From the NCBI GenBank assembly GCA_910586845.1, contig CAJUJV010000001.1, positions 1-37,801 on the forward strand: 37,801 bases of DNA. Direction: 5' to 3'. The position numbers and the translations under genes are program-made. Positions 30,963 to 37,801 of this stretch are shown piece after piece. The first letter of the stretch is position 1. Each line of letters begins with the position of its first letter. This stretch comes from an uncultured Hungatella sp. (GTDB lineage Bacteria; Bacillota; Clostridia; Lachnospirales; Lachnospiraceae). The notes beneath the pieces were generated by a model that saw only the letters and a program-made list of their open reading frames with translations, did not search any database and was not told the origin of the DNA.

Positions 30963-33038
30963 TTACTCATCTCCCATTCTGCCGGCACTGTTAGCCAATG
31001 CAAACGGAAACACTTTTCCGTTTCCTTTTTTTCTGAGTTTATATCCGCACACGGTAAATGTCCATCTGGAATCTACCATGTCGTCTACCAGCAAAACATT
31101 GCCTGCCAAAGGCTGTGTGGCCTCAAAAGAATTCTGTGCATTTTCATATTGAAGGTAATTGGTATTCAGTTCTTTCTGGCATACGCTGTTGGGCTTCTTT
31201 TCCAGTGCTTCCACATACCTGAGGTGCAGACGCTCCGAGAGCCTTCTGGCAAATCCCGATACCAGCTGAGGCCGTCTCAGAGAAGGAATATTGGTCACCC
31301 AGGTGATCTCATGCTCCTTCACAAAATCCTCAAGCAGTTTTGCTGCGGCTTCCACCAGGTCGTCATTAAAATAGTTCTGTCTGTATTTTCCGTCGGTTAC
31401 CAGACGGCCCCATCCGGCATCTCCGTAGTTGCTCAGGACTTTGCCGGGCTCACAGAGCAGTTCCGCTGGGAGCACATTATGCCCGTCAGCGTCCCTCACC
31501 CCGTCAGGCAGCCTTTTCCGCGGCTGGATCACATTAAAACCGTCTCTGATAAACTTCCAGGTTTCTTCCAGAGTATCCCTTTTTATATCCGGAGAAATGA
31601 GAGGATGCCCCAGACAGTTGGAACATCTGCCGCATATCCCGGCGTGGGAGTCATCGAGGATTTCTGCGATATGTTTCATGTAGCAGCTCCTGATGCCGGT
31701 AAACTCATTGATCTGTTTCAGTTCATCTTCCCTGATCTCTGTGATTTTCCTGCTTTTTTCCATATCCGGTTTCCAGGGACGGGCAGAGGGACGGTAATAA
31801 CCATTCTCTTTGTAGAGAGCTCCCTCTACAGCCAGATATTTGACGCAGGCCTTGATCCTGGCCGGCTTCATATTGATCGTTTTCTCCAGGTCCTGCTGCT
31901 TTAAGCCGGGATCGGGCCGGTTTCTCAGGGCAGCCATGACATCTTCCATAAGATTTTCCGTGGGGAACGCAGAATCAATAAAATATTGATTGATCAAATC
32001 ATCTTCTTTACCGCACAGCAGGACAGCCGGCGCTCTGTCGATTCCGCGTCCAGCCCGTCCGATCTGCTGATAGTAGGCCACCAGGTTGCCCGGTTTCTGG
32101 AAATGGATCACAAAGCCGATATCCGGTTTATCAAACCCCATGCCGAATGCCACCGTGGCTACCAGAGCTTTGATCTCGTTGTTCATAAACAGGCGGATGA
32201 TCTCCTCCTTGGTTTCCGGCTGATCCTTCTCCACACCTGAATAATAGCATCTGCTGGGGATGTGCTTCTCCTGGAGCCACCTATGTACCAGCTGACAGTC
32301 TCTGATCGTAAGACAGTAGATCAGACCCGTATTCGGCAGTTCTTCGATGTGATCAGCGATCCAGGCCAGCCGCTCCTCTTTTGTATCTGCTTTTATAATC
32401 TGCAGCTCCAGTGATTCACGCATCAGGCTGCCCCGGCTGACGGCAATATCTGTTCCCAGCTGACTTCTGATATCATTGATGACTCTGTCGTTGGCCGTGG
32501 CCGTAGTGGCAAGGACGGGGACATTGGAGGGCAGCATGTTGATGATATCGACGATTCGCCGGTAATCCGGTCTGAAATCATGTCCCCAGTCGGAGATACA
32601 ATGGGCTTCATCGACTACGAACAGATTGATCCTTAGAATCTCTGAAACCAGATATTTTTTAAAATCGTCATTTGCCAGCCTTTCCGGAGAAATGATCAGA
32701 GCATCGACCTGATTGCTCTCCAGTTTTTCATTGACATCCGCCCAGTCATTTTTATTTTCTGAATTAATGGTTTCCACACAAAGCCCCAGCTTCTGGGCCG
32801 AAGCGATCTGATTATTGATCAGAGCCAGAAGAGGGCTTATGATCAGGGTGATTCCCTGGACCCGTTTTCTCATCAGCTTTGTTGCGAGGAAATAGACCAG
32901 ACTCTTCCCCCAGCCGGTTTTCTGGACCACCAGCATACGTTTTCCGTCTAATATCCCCTGGATCGCCTCTTTCTGTCCGTCTCTGAACTGTGCCTCATCT
33001 CCGTAGGCGGCCTTTAACTCCTGTAACAGTTCGTCCAT
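30963..33038 (-). CDS. RecQ-type helicase fused to a phosphoribosyltransferase domain
   Basis: A 691-residue protein. Helicase domain 1 carries Walker A KTGWGKS (40-46) and DEAH (143-146) in VVDEAHCISDWGHDFRPDYR. Domain 2 has VATVAFGMGFDKPDI and QQIGRAGRG. A RecQ zinc module uses SCYMKHIAEIL and CGRCSNC. After about 470 a C-terminal region replaces the usual HRDC domain. It ends in NVLLVDDMVDSRWTF (647-661), the PRPP-binding loop of type I phosphoribosyltransferases, with W-T in place of the common G-A-T. Length is normal for this fusion rather than for plain RecQ. AAAGGAG precedes the ATG. It is followed without gap by the DprA-like gene. Confidence 0.9.
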   Translation of the reverse strand: MDELLQELKAAYGDEAQFRDGQKEAIQGILDGKRMLVVQKTGWGKSLVYFLATKLMRKRVQGITLIISPLLALINNQIASAQKLGLCVETINSENKNDWADVNEKLESNQVDALIISPERLANDDFKKYLVSEILRINLFVVDEAHCISDWGHDFRPDYRRIVDIINMLPSNVPVLATTATANDRVINDIRSQLGTDIAVSRGSLMRESLELQIIKADTKEERLAWIADHIEELPNTGLIYCLTIRDCQLVHRWLQEKHIPSRCYYSGVEKDQPETKEEIIRLFMNNEIKALVATVAFGMGFDKPDIGFVIHFQKPGNLVAYYQQIGRAGRGIDRAPAVLLCGKEDDLINQYFIDSAFPTENLMEDVMAALRNRPDPGLKQQDLEKTINMKPARIKACVKYLAVEGALYKENGYYRPSARPWKPDMEKSRKITEIREDELKQINEFTGIRSCYMKHIAEILDDSHAGICGRCSNCLGHPLISPDIKRDTLEETWKFIRDGFNVIQPRKRLPDGVRDADGHNVLPAELLCEPGKVLSNYGDAGWGRLVTDGKYRQNYFNDDLVEAAAKLLEDFVKEHEITWVTNIPSLRRPQLVSGFARRLSERLHLRYVEALEKKPNSVCQKELNTNYLQYENAQNSFEATQPLAGNVLLVDDMVDSRWTFTVCGYKLRKKGNGKVFPFALANSAGRMGDE

Positions 33039-33081
33039 TAAAACTCCTTTCTTTATTCGCTGCTAAAATGCCAGTGCTTTT

Positions 33082-33110
33082 AGTATAACGAATTTTTTTC
33101 TGAAATACAA
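33082..33110 (-). promoter_or_regulatory. promoter of the RecQ-PRTase/DprA unit
   Basis: On the minus strand TTGTAT (33110-33105) and TATACT (33087-33082) are spaced by 17 bp. The leader to the ATG at 33038 is short (about 40 nt). Confidence 0.5.
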
Positions 33111-33188
33111 ACATTTCCAAAAATAAAACTGTGACAAAATTGTCTGATTTTTTCCCTTCGCAGTCTATATTTTTTCCAGGATGTCAGA

Positions 33189-33194
33189 TATAAT
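33189..33194 (+). promoter_or_regulatory. -10 element of the type III CRISPR operon
   Basis: A perfect TATAAT lies about 30 bp before the short leader ORF. No good -35 is seen 16-18 bp upstream (TATATT is there instead), so transcription may need an activator or be modest. Confidence 0.4.
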
Positions 33195-33223
33195 CAATTT
33201 ATCAAATCCAGGGAGGTGCTCAG

Positions 33224-33283
33224 ATGAAGATCTATTACAGATGTTATCCGGTGCAGCGTGATTTTGACAGCAGAGTATCCTGA
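33224..33283 (+). CDS. 19-residue leader ORF ahead of cas6
   Basis: ATG 33224 with GGGAGGTGCTCAG upstream opens MKIYYRCYPVQRDFDSRVS and stops at 33283. The ribosome site is as strong as that of cas6. The stop codon lies inside the hairpin at 33267-33292. It could be a translated leader peptide, or a leftover start of a lost gene. No family is recognised. Confidence 0.35.
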   Translation: MKIYYRCYPVQRDFDSRVS

Positions 33284-33292
33284 CTCTGCTGT
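33267..33292 (+). repeat. hairpin at the end of the leader ORF
   Basis: ACAGCAGAGT and ACTCTGCTGT form a perfect 10-bp stem with a 6-nt loop. The stem includes the leader ORF's stop codon region. No T-run follows. A ribosome finishing the leader ORF would melt it, as in attenuation devices; this role is inference. Confidence 0.55.
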
Positions 33293-33328
33293 TATACAAA
33301 AGGCCGGAAGGGGCCGGGGAGGACTGAG

Positions 33329-34009
33329 ATGATGAAATATGTACGGGTGATGACGGCTGTCTATAAAAATATCTGTCTGTCTACAGGGGAGGCAAAAAAT
33401 ATCCGCGGATTTTTCGCCGATCTGGATCATGCAGACAGCTGTCTTCATAATCATAAAGAAAGCGGTGAACAGATATACAGATATCCTCTGGTCCAGTATA
33501 AAGTAGTAGGCGGACATCCGATGATCATTGCTATGGAGGATGGTATTCGGAGTATCCATCCTCATCTCATGGAGCAGACCCGGATAACCCTGGGGGAGAA
33601 GATCTACACGGACATGGCTCTGGACATCAGTCTTGCCCGGCGCCCCATGGGGGACAGCAGGGAAATGAGGCAGTATCAGTTTCTGACACCATGGTTGGCT
33701 TTAAACCAGAGCAATTATGAGAAATATAAAGAAGCGGACGGAGAAGAACGAGCAACGCTTTTATCGAATATACTGGCAGGCAATCTTCTGTCGATGTGCA
33801 AAGGATTTGGAGTGACGATAGAGAACCGGCTGATTGCTACACATCAGCTGAGAAGCGTCTCTGTTTGGTACAAGGGAAAAAAGATGGAGGGCTTTATGGG
33901 AACATTTCAGGTGAATTGCTGTATACCGGATCTGTGCGGTATCGGGAAAGGGACGGCCAGAGGATTCGGAACGGTGAAGGTACAGTCAGACAGGATGGGG
34001 GAAGAATAG
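33329..34009 (+). CDS. cas6: CRISPR RNA endonuclease Cas6
   Basis: A 226-residue RNase that cuts CRISPR repeat RNA to give crRNAs. The diagnostic Gly-rich C-terminal loop is CGIGKGTARGFGTVKV. The two ferredoxin-like halves are suggested by VRVMTAVYKNICLS and GTFQVNCCIPDLCG. His residues near positions 32-46 (LDHADSCLHNH) and 179 (ATHQL) are candidates for the catalytic base. GGGGAGGACTGAG leads the ATG. The csm1 ATG follows its stop directly, so it is the first cas gene of the type III-A operon. No repeat array is visible in the window to show its RNA target. Confidence 0.85.
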   Translation: MMKYVRVMTAVYKNICLSTGEAKNIRGFFADLDHADSCLHNHKESGEQIYRYPLVQYKVVGGHPMIIAMEDGIRSIHPHLMEQTRITLGEKIYTDMALDISLARRPMGDSREMRQYQFLTPWLALNQSNYEKYKEADGEERATLLSNILAGNLLSMCKGFGVTIENRLIATHQLRSVSVWYKGKKMEGFMGTFQVNCCIPDLCGIGKGTARGFGTVKVQSDRMGEE

Positions 34010-36277
34010 ATGGAGTGCAGGGAAGCGGTAATGGCCGTATGGCTGATGAATATAGGCCGGTTCTGCGATGAGGGGGCAGAGGGGCTGGTCAGAAGTTGCC
34101 GGAGGGTTCTGGAAGCATTTCTGGACACAGAGAAGCTGTTGGGAATCCTCGGAAAAGAACCGGAGTATGAGAAGATGTGGAAACTGGCGGACACTGCCTT
34201 TCGCATGTCTCTGTGGGAGTCTGAGGACAGCGGAAAGCTGGCTAGAGGGAGAAATCTTACCAGCGTATTTTCCAGGGTTACGGTGAAAGATCAGGCGGGG
34301 CCGAAAAAGATGTATTATTCCATAAGAAAAGAGTCTCCCCAGGCCGTATTTCCCCAGGAGGAAGGCAGTGACGAAGGCCGGAAAAAGCTGTCTGCGGAGT
34401 TTATGGAGGAACTGCAGTCTCTGGAACATCATCTGCCGAAGTCATGGGAAGACTTTATCGTGGTCTTTGACGGGCTGTTGAGAAAATATGTGTGGTGTAT
34501 CACAGCTTCCGACTATGAGGGAGAGGATATCTCTCTGTACAACCAGTCCAGGATCGCAGGAGCCGTGGCCGCCTGTATGCTCCGGAGCCGGGATCAGGAG
34601 AGCAGGTATTTTAAGCTGGCGGCAGGAGATTTTTCAGGGATTCAGAACTATGTTTTTTCCGTGGCCAATGTGAGCGAGAAAGGCGTGGCCAAACGTCTCC
34701 GCGCCAGATCCTTCTATGTAGATGTAGCCGTATCAGCCATAGCCCAGGACATTATTTACCGGTTTGGTTTGACTCAGAATCATATCCTTATGCTGACAGG
34801 GGGAAAGTTTTATCTGCTGCTTCCCAACACTGCCGATTCCGACCGGCTGCTGGAGACCATAGAAACTGAGATAGAAAAAAGCTTTCTGTCTCTGTTTAAA
34901 GGGCAGATCGCTATTCACCTGGCATGGATCACCATAGGAGCGGAAGGACTGGAGAACTACAGCCGGTCGGTGACCGAGATCATGAGAGTGTTGGGTGAGA
35001 AAAAGGCCAGGGCTTTTCATCACAGCCTGACAGACGGGGAAGGATGGGCCGAAGAGAAATTTAATCTCTATAAGGAACTGTCAGGAAAACACATCTGTCA
35101 GTCCTGCTGCAGAGAACTTACGGACAAAGACCGAAACTATTGTCCCAACTGCACCGTGCAGACAGAGATAGGAACCCGGCTTCCCAGAACAAGATACATA
35201 TCTTATTACAGAGGAGAGAAGAAAGGCGCTTATCATATCTACGGGGATTACTGGATAGGACTGTGGACGGAATTCAGGAGGGACGGGGCGTTTCTGACAG
35301 AGCAGATCAACGGGACCAGTCTTCCGGATGAGGCCAAGGGAGCGCCGGTGAAGATACGGTATATGGCCAATTATATTCCTGTAGACGACCAGGGGGAAGT
35401 GATGACATTCCAGGACATGGCAGAAAAAGCCAGAGGGACCAAAAGGCTGGCAGTTCTGAAGGCGGATGTGGACACTTTGGGCTATATCTTTGCGGACGGA
35501 CTTCGGAGAGGAAAGAAACATTTCGGAACCATTTCCAGAGTCAATACCATGTCCAGATTTCTGGAGATTTTCTTCTCAGGCTATGTCAATGAGATCCTGA
35601 CCAGGGACAGAACCTACAGGAATGTGTACAGCGTATTTTCCGGCGGGGATGATCTTTTTCTCATAGGCCCCTGGGACGTGATGCCCGGACTGGCGGAGAG
35701 AATCAGCAGGGATTTCCGGGATTTTGCCGCAGAGAATCCGGCGCTTACGGTCTCGGCAGCTGTCAGCGTGTTCCAGCCCAGAGAGCACATCGCTAATATG
35801 GCGGAACTGAGTGAACGGAGCCTGAAATATGTAAAGAATCACACCATAAAGGAGCTGTATCCGGAGAAGACAGGAAGAGACGGGGTATGCTTCATGGGGC
35901 AGCTGTTTGGCTGGGACGATCTGAGAGAACAGCTGGAAGTCGGAGAAAAACTGGCCGGACTTCTGGAGCGGAAGCTGGTGAGTACAGGCGCTCTGAGAAG
36001 AATAGGAATTTACAGCAGGATGTATCGGGAATTTCTCATTAGCCATGATGTGATGTCTCTTATGTTTGATCCCCTGTTTTACAATGACAGGCAGAGAACC
36101 TATGGGGATCTGGAGAAGGAAAAAGAGAAAGATAAAGTACTGAAATGGTTTCTCGATGATTATGTCAGGGATCTGTCAGAGAATGCGGCGGATCTGAGAG
36201 TTGTCAGGAAGAATCTGTTTTTTGCGGAAGCAGCAGTCGCTTATGGACTGAATATCACGAAGGAGGAGAGAGGGTAA
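34010..36277 (+). CDS. cas10: Cas10/Csm1, type III-A effector with degenerate HD domain
   Basis: The 755-residue large subunit of the Csm complex. The N-terminal HD nuclease motif is lost: where family members have HD-I-G-K, this reads VWLMNIGRFC (about 10-19). Palm domain 1 begins AAGDFSGIQNYVF (about 205). A four-Cys zinc finger follows (ICQSCCRELTDKDRNYCPNC, about 362-381). Palm domain 2 keeps YSVFSGGDDLFLIG with GGDD at 545-548, the site that makes cyclic oligoadenylate after target RNA binding. ATG directly follows the cas6 stop; its own stop overlaps the csm2 start by 1 bp (TAATG). Confidence 0.96.
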   Translation: MECREAVMAVWLMNIGRFCDEGAEGLVRSCRRVLEAFLDTEKLLGILGKEPEYEKMWKLADTAFRMSLWESEDSGKLARGRNLTSVFSRVTVKDQAGPKKMYYSIRKESPQAVFPQEEGSDEGRKKLSAEFMEELQSLEHHLPKSWEDFIVVFDGLLRKYVWCITASDYEGEDISLYNQSRIAGAVAACMLRSRDQESRYFKLAAGDFSGIQNYVFSVANVSEKGVAKRLRARSFYVDVAVSAIAQDIIYRFGLTQNHILMLTGGKFYLLLPNTADSDRLLETIETEIEKSFLSLFKGQIAIHLAWITIGAEGLENYSRSVTEIMRVLGEKKARAFHHSLTDGEGWAEEKFNLYKELSGKHICQSCCRELTDKDRNYCPNCTVQTEIGTRLPRTRYISYYRGEKKGAYHIYGDYWIGLWTEFRRDGAFLTEQINGTSLPDEAKGAPVKIRYMANYIPVDDQGEVMTFQDMAEKARGTKRLAVLKADVDTLGYIFADGLRRGKKHFGTISRVNTMSRFLEIFFSGYVNEILTRDRTYRNVYSVFSGGDDLFLIGPWDVMPGLAERISRDFRDFAAENPALTVSAAVSVFQPREHIANMAELSERSLKYVKNHTIKELYPEKTGRDGVCFMGQLFGWDDLREQLEVGEKLAGLLERKLVSTGALRRIGIYSRMYREFLISHDVMSLMFDPLFYNDRQRTYGDLEKEKEKDKVLKWFLDDYVRDLSENAADLRVVRKNLFFAEAAVAYGLNITKEERG

Positions 36278-36756
36278 TGGAAAATACCACCAAGAATTTT
36301 AAAAACGAACAGGGAGGGGGAAAAAAGGACTCAAACAATAATTATAAAAAAGAGGAACTGCCGGAGGGCTATCTGTCAGGAGGGTATTTTAAGATAGCAG
36401 ATGGGGAGAAAGTCCTGAGACCGGAGTATATTGTAAAGTATCCTAAAAAGATTGCCGTGGGACTTTCAGGGATTTCTTCTAAAAATAAGAGAAGCCAGGT
36501 GCGCAAATATTATCAATATATATTGAGGATACAGGGACTTTTGCGGCGGAAAAATAATAATTTTCCGTCTGTTGAGGCGGAGCTGGATCGTCTGCTGCCT
36601 TTTGTAAAATATGCAGAGAGCCGGGGTACTGTGTCACCTTTGTTTCGGAATTTTATAGAGAAAAATATTATGATCATCCACAATGGAGAGGATCTCAATG
36701 CGTTTGTGAAACATTTTGAAGCTGTTGTTGCATATCTGCCAAAGGAGAAAAATTAG
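36277..36756 (+). CDS. csm2: Csm2 small subunit
   Basis: A 159-residue helical protein of the type III-A complex. An Asn/Lys-rich disordered start (about 1-30) precedes the helical bundle: RSQVRKYYQYILRIQ, DRLLPFVKYAESRGTVSPLFRNFIEK and LNAFVKHFEAVVAYL, the typical Csm2 order. It lines the complex backbone and contacts the crRNA-target duplex. The start overlaps the cas10 stop by 1 bp with AAGGAGGAGAG upstream, so translation is coupled. Confidence 0.93.
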   Translation: MENTTKNFKNEQGGGKKDSNNNYKKEELPEGYLSGGYFKIADGEKVLRPEYIVKYPKKIAVGLSGISSKNKRSQVRKYYQYILRIQGLLRRKNNNFPSVEAELDRLLPFVKYAESRGTVSPLFRNFIEKNIMIIHNGEDLNAFVKHFEAVVAYLPKEKN

Positions 36757-36771
36757 TAGGAGGGTGTACTT

Positions 36772-37485
36772 ATGAAGCTGAAAAAAATCTGTAAATACGA
36801 AGGTGTCATTAAGGTGATCACAGGTCTTGCCATCAAAGGAGCCAGCAATGAGTTAAATATCGGTGGTGCAGACAGTGAAGTGGTGAAGAATCCTCTTACA
36901 GGAGAGCCCTATATTCCCGGGTCAAGTCTGAAAGGGAAGATGAGGTCTCAGCTGGAAAAAGTTTATGGAACAAAGGATAGAGCTGTTAATCCTCCGAAGA
37001 AAGCTGATAATATGTCTCAGCAGAAGAAAGATCACGAAACGAAGGATGAGGGAAATCCGTGCGGATGCGGGCAAAAGACCTGTATGGTGTGTACTTTGTT
37101 TGGGGCGCACAAGAATACAAAAGCTGAATCCGCACCTACCAGAATCATTGTCCGCGATTGTGAACTTACAGAGAATTCCAGAACAAAGATTCAGGATATG
37201 CCTGTGGAAAGGGGCAGTTATCTGGAAGTGAAGGCAGAAAATCTTATCAGAAGGGATAAGGGAACAGCAGAATCTCCCAGGTTTATGGAACGTGTGCCTG
37301 CAGGATTGGAATTTAATCTGGAAATTCTGGTTCAGGTTTTTGACGGAGATCAGGAAGACAGATTAAAAGAAGAAGTTGAAAAAGCCCTGAGGATGGTGGA
37401 ATTGTCCTACCTGGGAGGAAGCGGTTCCAGAGGATACGGTCAGGTTCAGTTCCAGGGAGAATGGAAAGAGATTGAGGTGAGATAA
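36772..37485 (+). CDS. csm3: Csm3 backbone RNase subunit
   Basis: A 237-residue RAMP protein forming the filament and cutting target RNA every 6 nt. The catalytic Asp is in LNIGGADSEVVKN (Asp34), followed by PLTGEPYIPGSSLKGKMRSQ. A Cys-rich zinc-binding insertion (CGCGQKTCMVC, about 100-112) and the closing GGSGSRGYGQVQF glycine loop are present. AGTAGGAGGGTG precedes the ATG. Its stop overlaps the csm4 ATG by 1 bp. Confidence 0.96.
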   Translation: MKLKKICKYEGVIKVITGLAIKGASNELNIGGADSEVVKNPLTGEPYIPGSSLKGKMRSQLEKVYGTKDRAVNPPKKADNMSQQKKDHETKDEGNPCGCGQKTCMVCTLFGAHKNTKAESAPTRIIVRDCELTENSRTKIQDMPVERGSYLEVKAENLIRRDKGTAESPRFMERVPAGLEFNLEILVQVFDGDQEDRLKEEVEKALRMVELSYLGGSGSRGYGQVQFQGEWKEIEVR

Positions 37486-37801
37486 TGGTATTGTATCGTG
37501 CAGTAATTCAGCCTGTCATGTCTTTTGCCTCCCCTTTGCAGGGTGACACGTTGTTTGGTGCATTCTGCTGGAGCTATCGGTACTGTTATGGGGAAGAAGA
37601 GCTGACGAAACTTTTGGGGGCAGTGAAGACAGGTACACAGCAGGTCGTATTTTCCAATGCATTCCCAGAGGGCACGCTTCCGCTGCCTCTGGGAATCCGG
37701 GATACGGCTGCGGATTTTGAATGGATTGAGGCAAAGGAAGAGAGAAAACGGGCTTATGAGAACCATAAGAAACTGAAATCTGCAAAATATGTGACAAGGG
37801 A
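37485..37801 (+). CDS. csm4: Csm4 (5' part, cut by window end)
   Basis: The first ~105 residues are visible. They contain the Csm4 RAMP start, VLYRAVIQPVMSFASPLQGD with TLFGAFCWSY, then FSNAFPEGTLPLPLGIRD, features of the subunit that caps the crRNA 5' tag and joins Cas10. GAGGTGAGA lies upstream of the ATG, which overlaps the csm3 stop. The frame stays open to the last base, so the gene continues beyond the window, where csm5 and any csm6 would be expected. Confidence 0.92.
   Translation, partial: MVLYRAVIQPVMSFASPLQGDTLFGAFCWSYRYCYGEEELTKLLGAVKTGTQQVVFSNAFPEGTLPLPLGIRDTAADFEWIEAKEERKRAYENHKKLKSAKYVTR

Overview
The window looks like chromosomal DNA of an anaerobic gut-type Firmicute, most likely a Lachnospiraceae (Clostridium/Blautia-like) species. 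The signs are moderate GC, strong AGGAGG ribosome sites, SipW/BsaA matrix proteins, a Rex-type adhE promoter and a type III-A CRISPR operon. The species cannot be named from sequence alone.

Layout. 1-180: the 5' end of a minus-strand tRNA cut by the window edge, a shrunken tRNA remnant, and their promoter. 153-2914 (minus strand): an HAD phosphatase, then a small locus made of a zinc-ribbon protein, a sigma region-4 protein, a SipW signal peptidase and one SipW-dependent exported protein. Two copies of a LexA-box-like palindrome lie in front of parts of that locus. 2999-3891: trmO with a cobalamin-riboswitch-like leader and a terminator. 4004-6133: a small helical protein, an XRE repressor and a divergent BTAD/SARP-type regulator. 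6180-6962: a truncated PD-(D/E)XK (Rpn-type) transposase remnant.

7080-19820 is the centrepiece: a biofilm-matrix/surface-fibre island. It encodes a small conserved protein of unknown function, a 1836-residue secreted fibro-slime plus Cna-B adhesin without a visible wall anchor, four BsaA/TasA-like SipW substrates, their SipW peptidase, a fifth and larger substrate ending in a VPRTG sorting signal and membrane anchor, and a class B-like sortase. The simplest model is that SipW matures the subunits, the sortase fixes the anchor protein to the wall, and the fibre or adhesin assembles on it.

19865-24371 is a decaying accessory segment: an AbiE-like pair whose nucleotidyltransferase is frameshifted, a Fic protein, a RelB N-terminal stub fused by deletion to an AlbA/Schlafen-like ATPase remnant that also carries a frameshift, and an 11-bp tandem repeat. 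24353-26134 is an unrecognised lipoprotein with a probable alpha/alpha barrel. 26357-29988: adhE behind two Rex-like boxes, followed by an APH-like kinase and a terminator.

29988-37801 is defence or DNA-processing territory. A RecQ helicase fused to a phosphoribosyltransferase is directly coupled to a DprA-like gene on the minus strand. Divergently, a short ORF with a hairpin leads a type III-A operon of cas6, cas10/csm1, csm2, csm3 and the start of csm4. Cas10 keeps GGDD but lacks the HD motif, so it should make cyclic oligoadenylate without the HD DNase. No CRISPR array, cas1/cas2 or csm6 lies inside the window.
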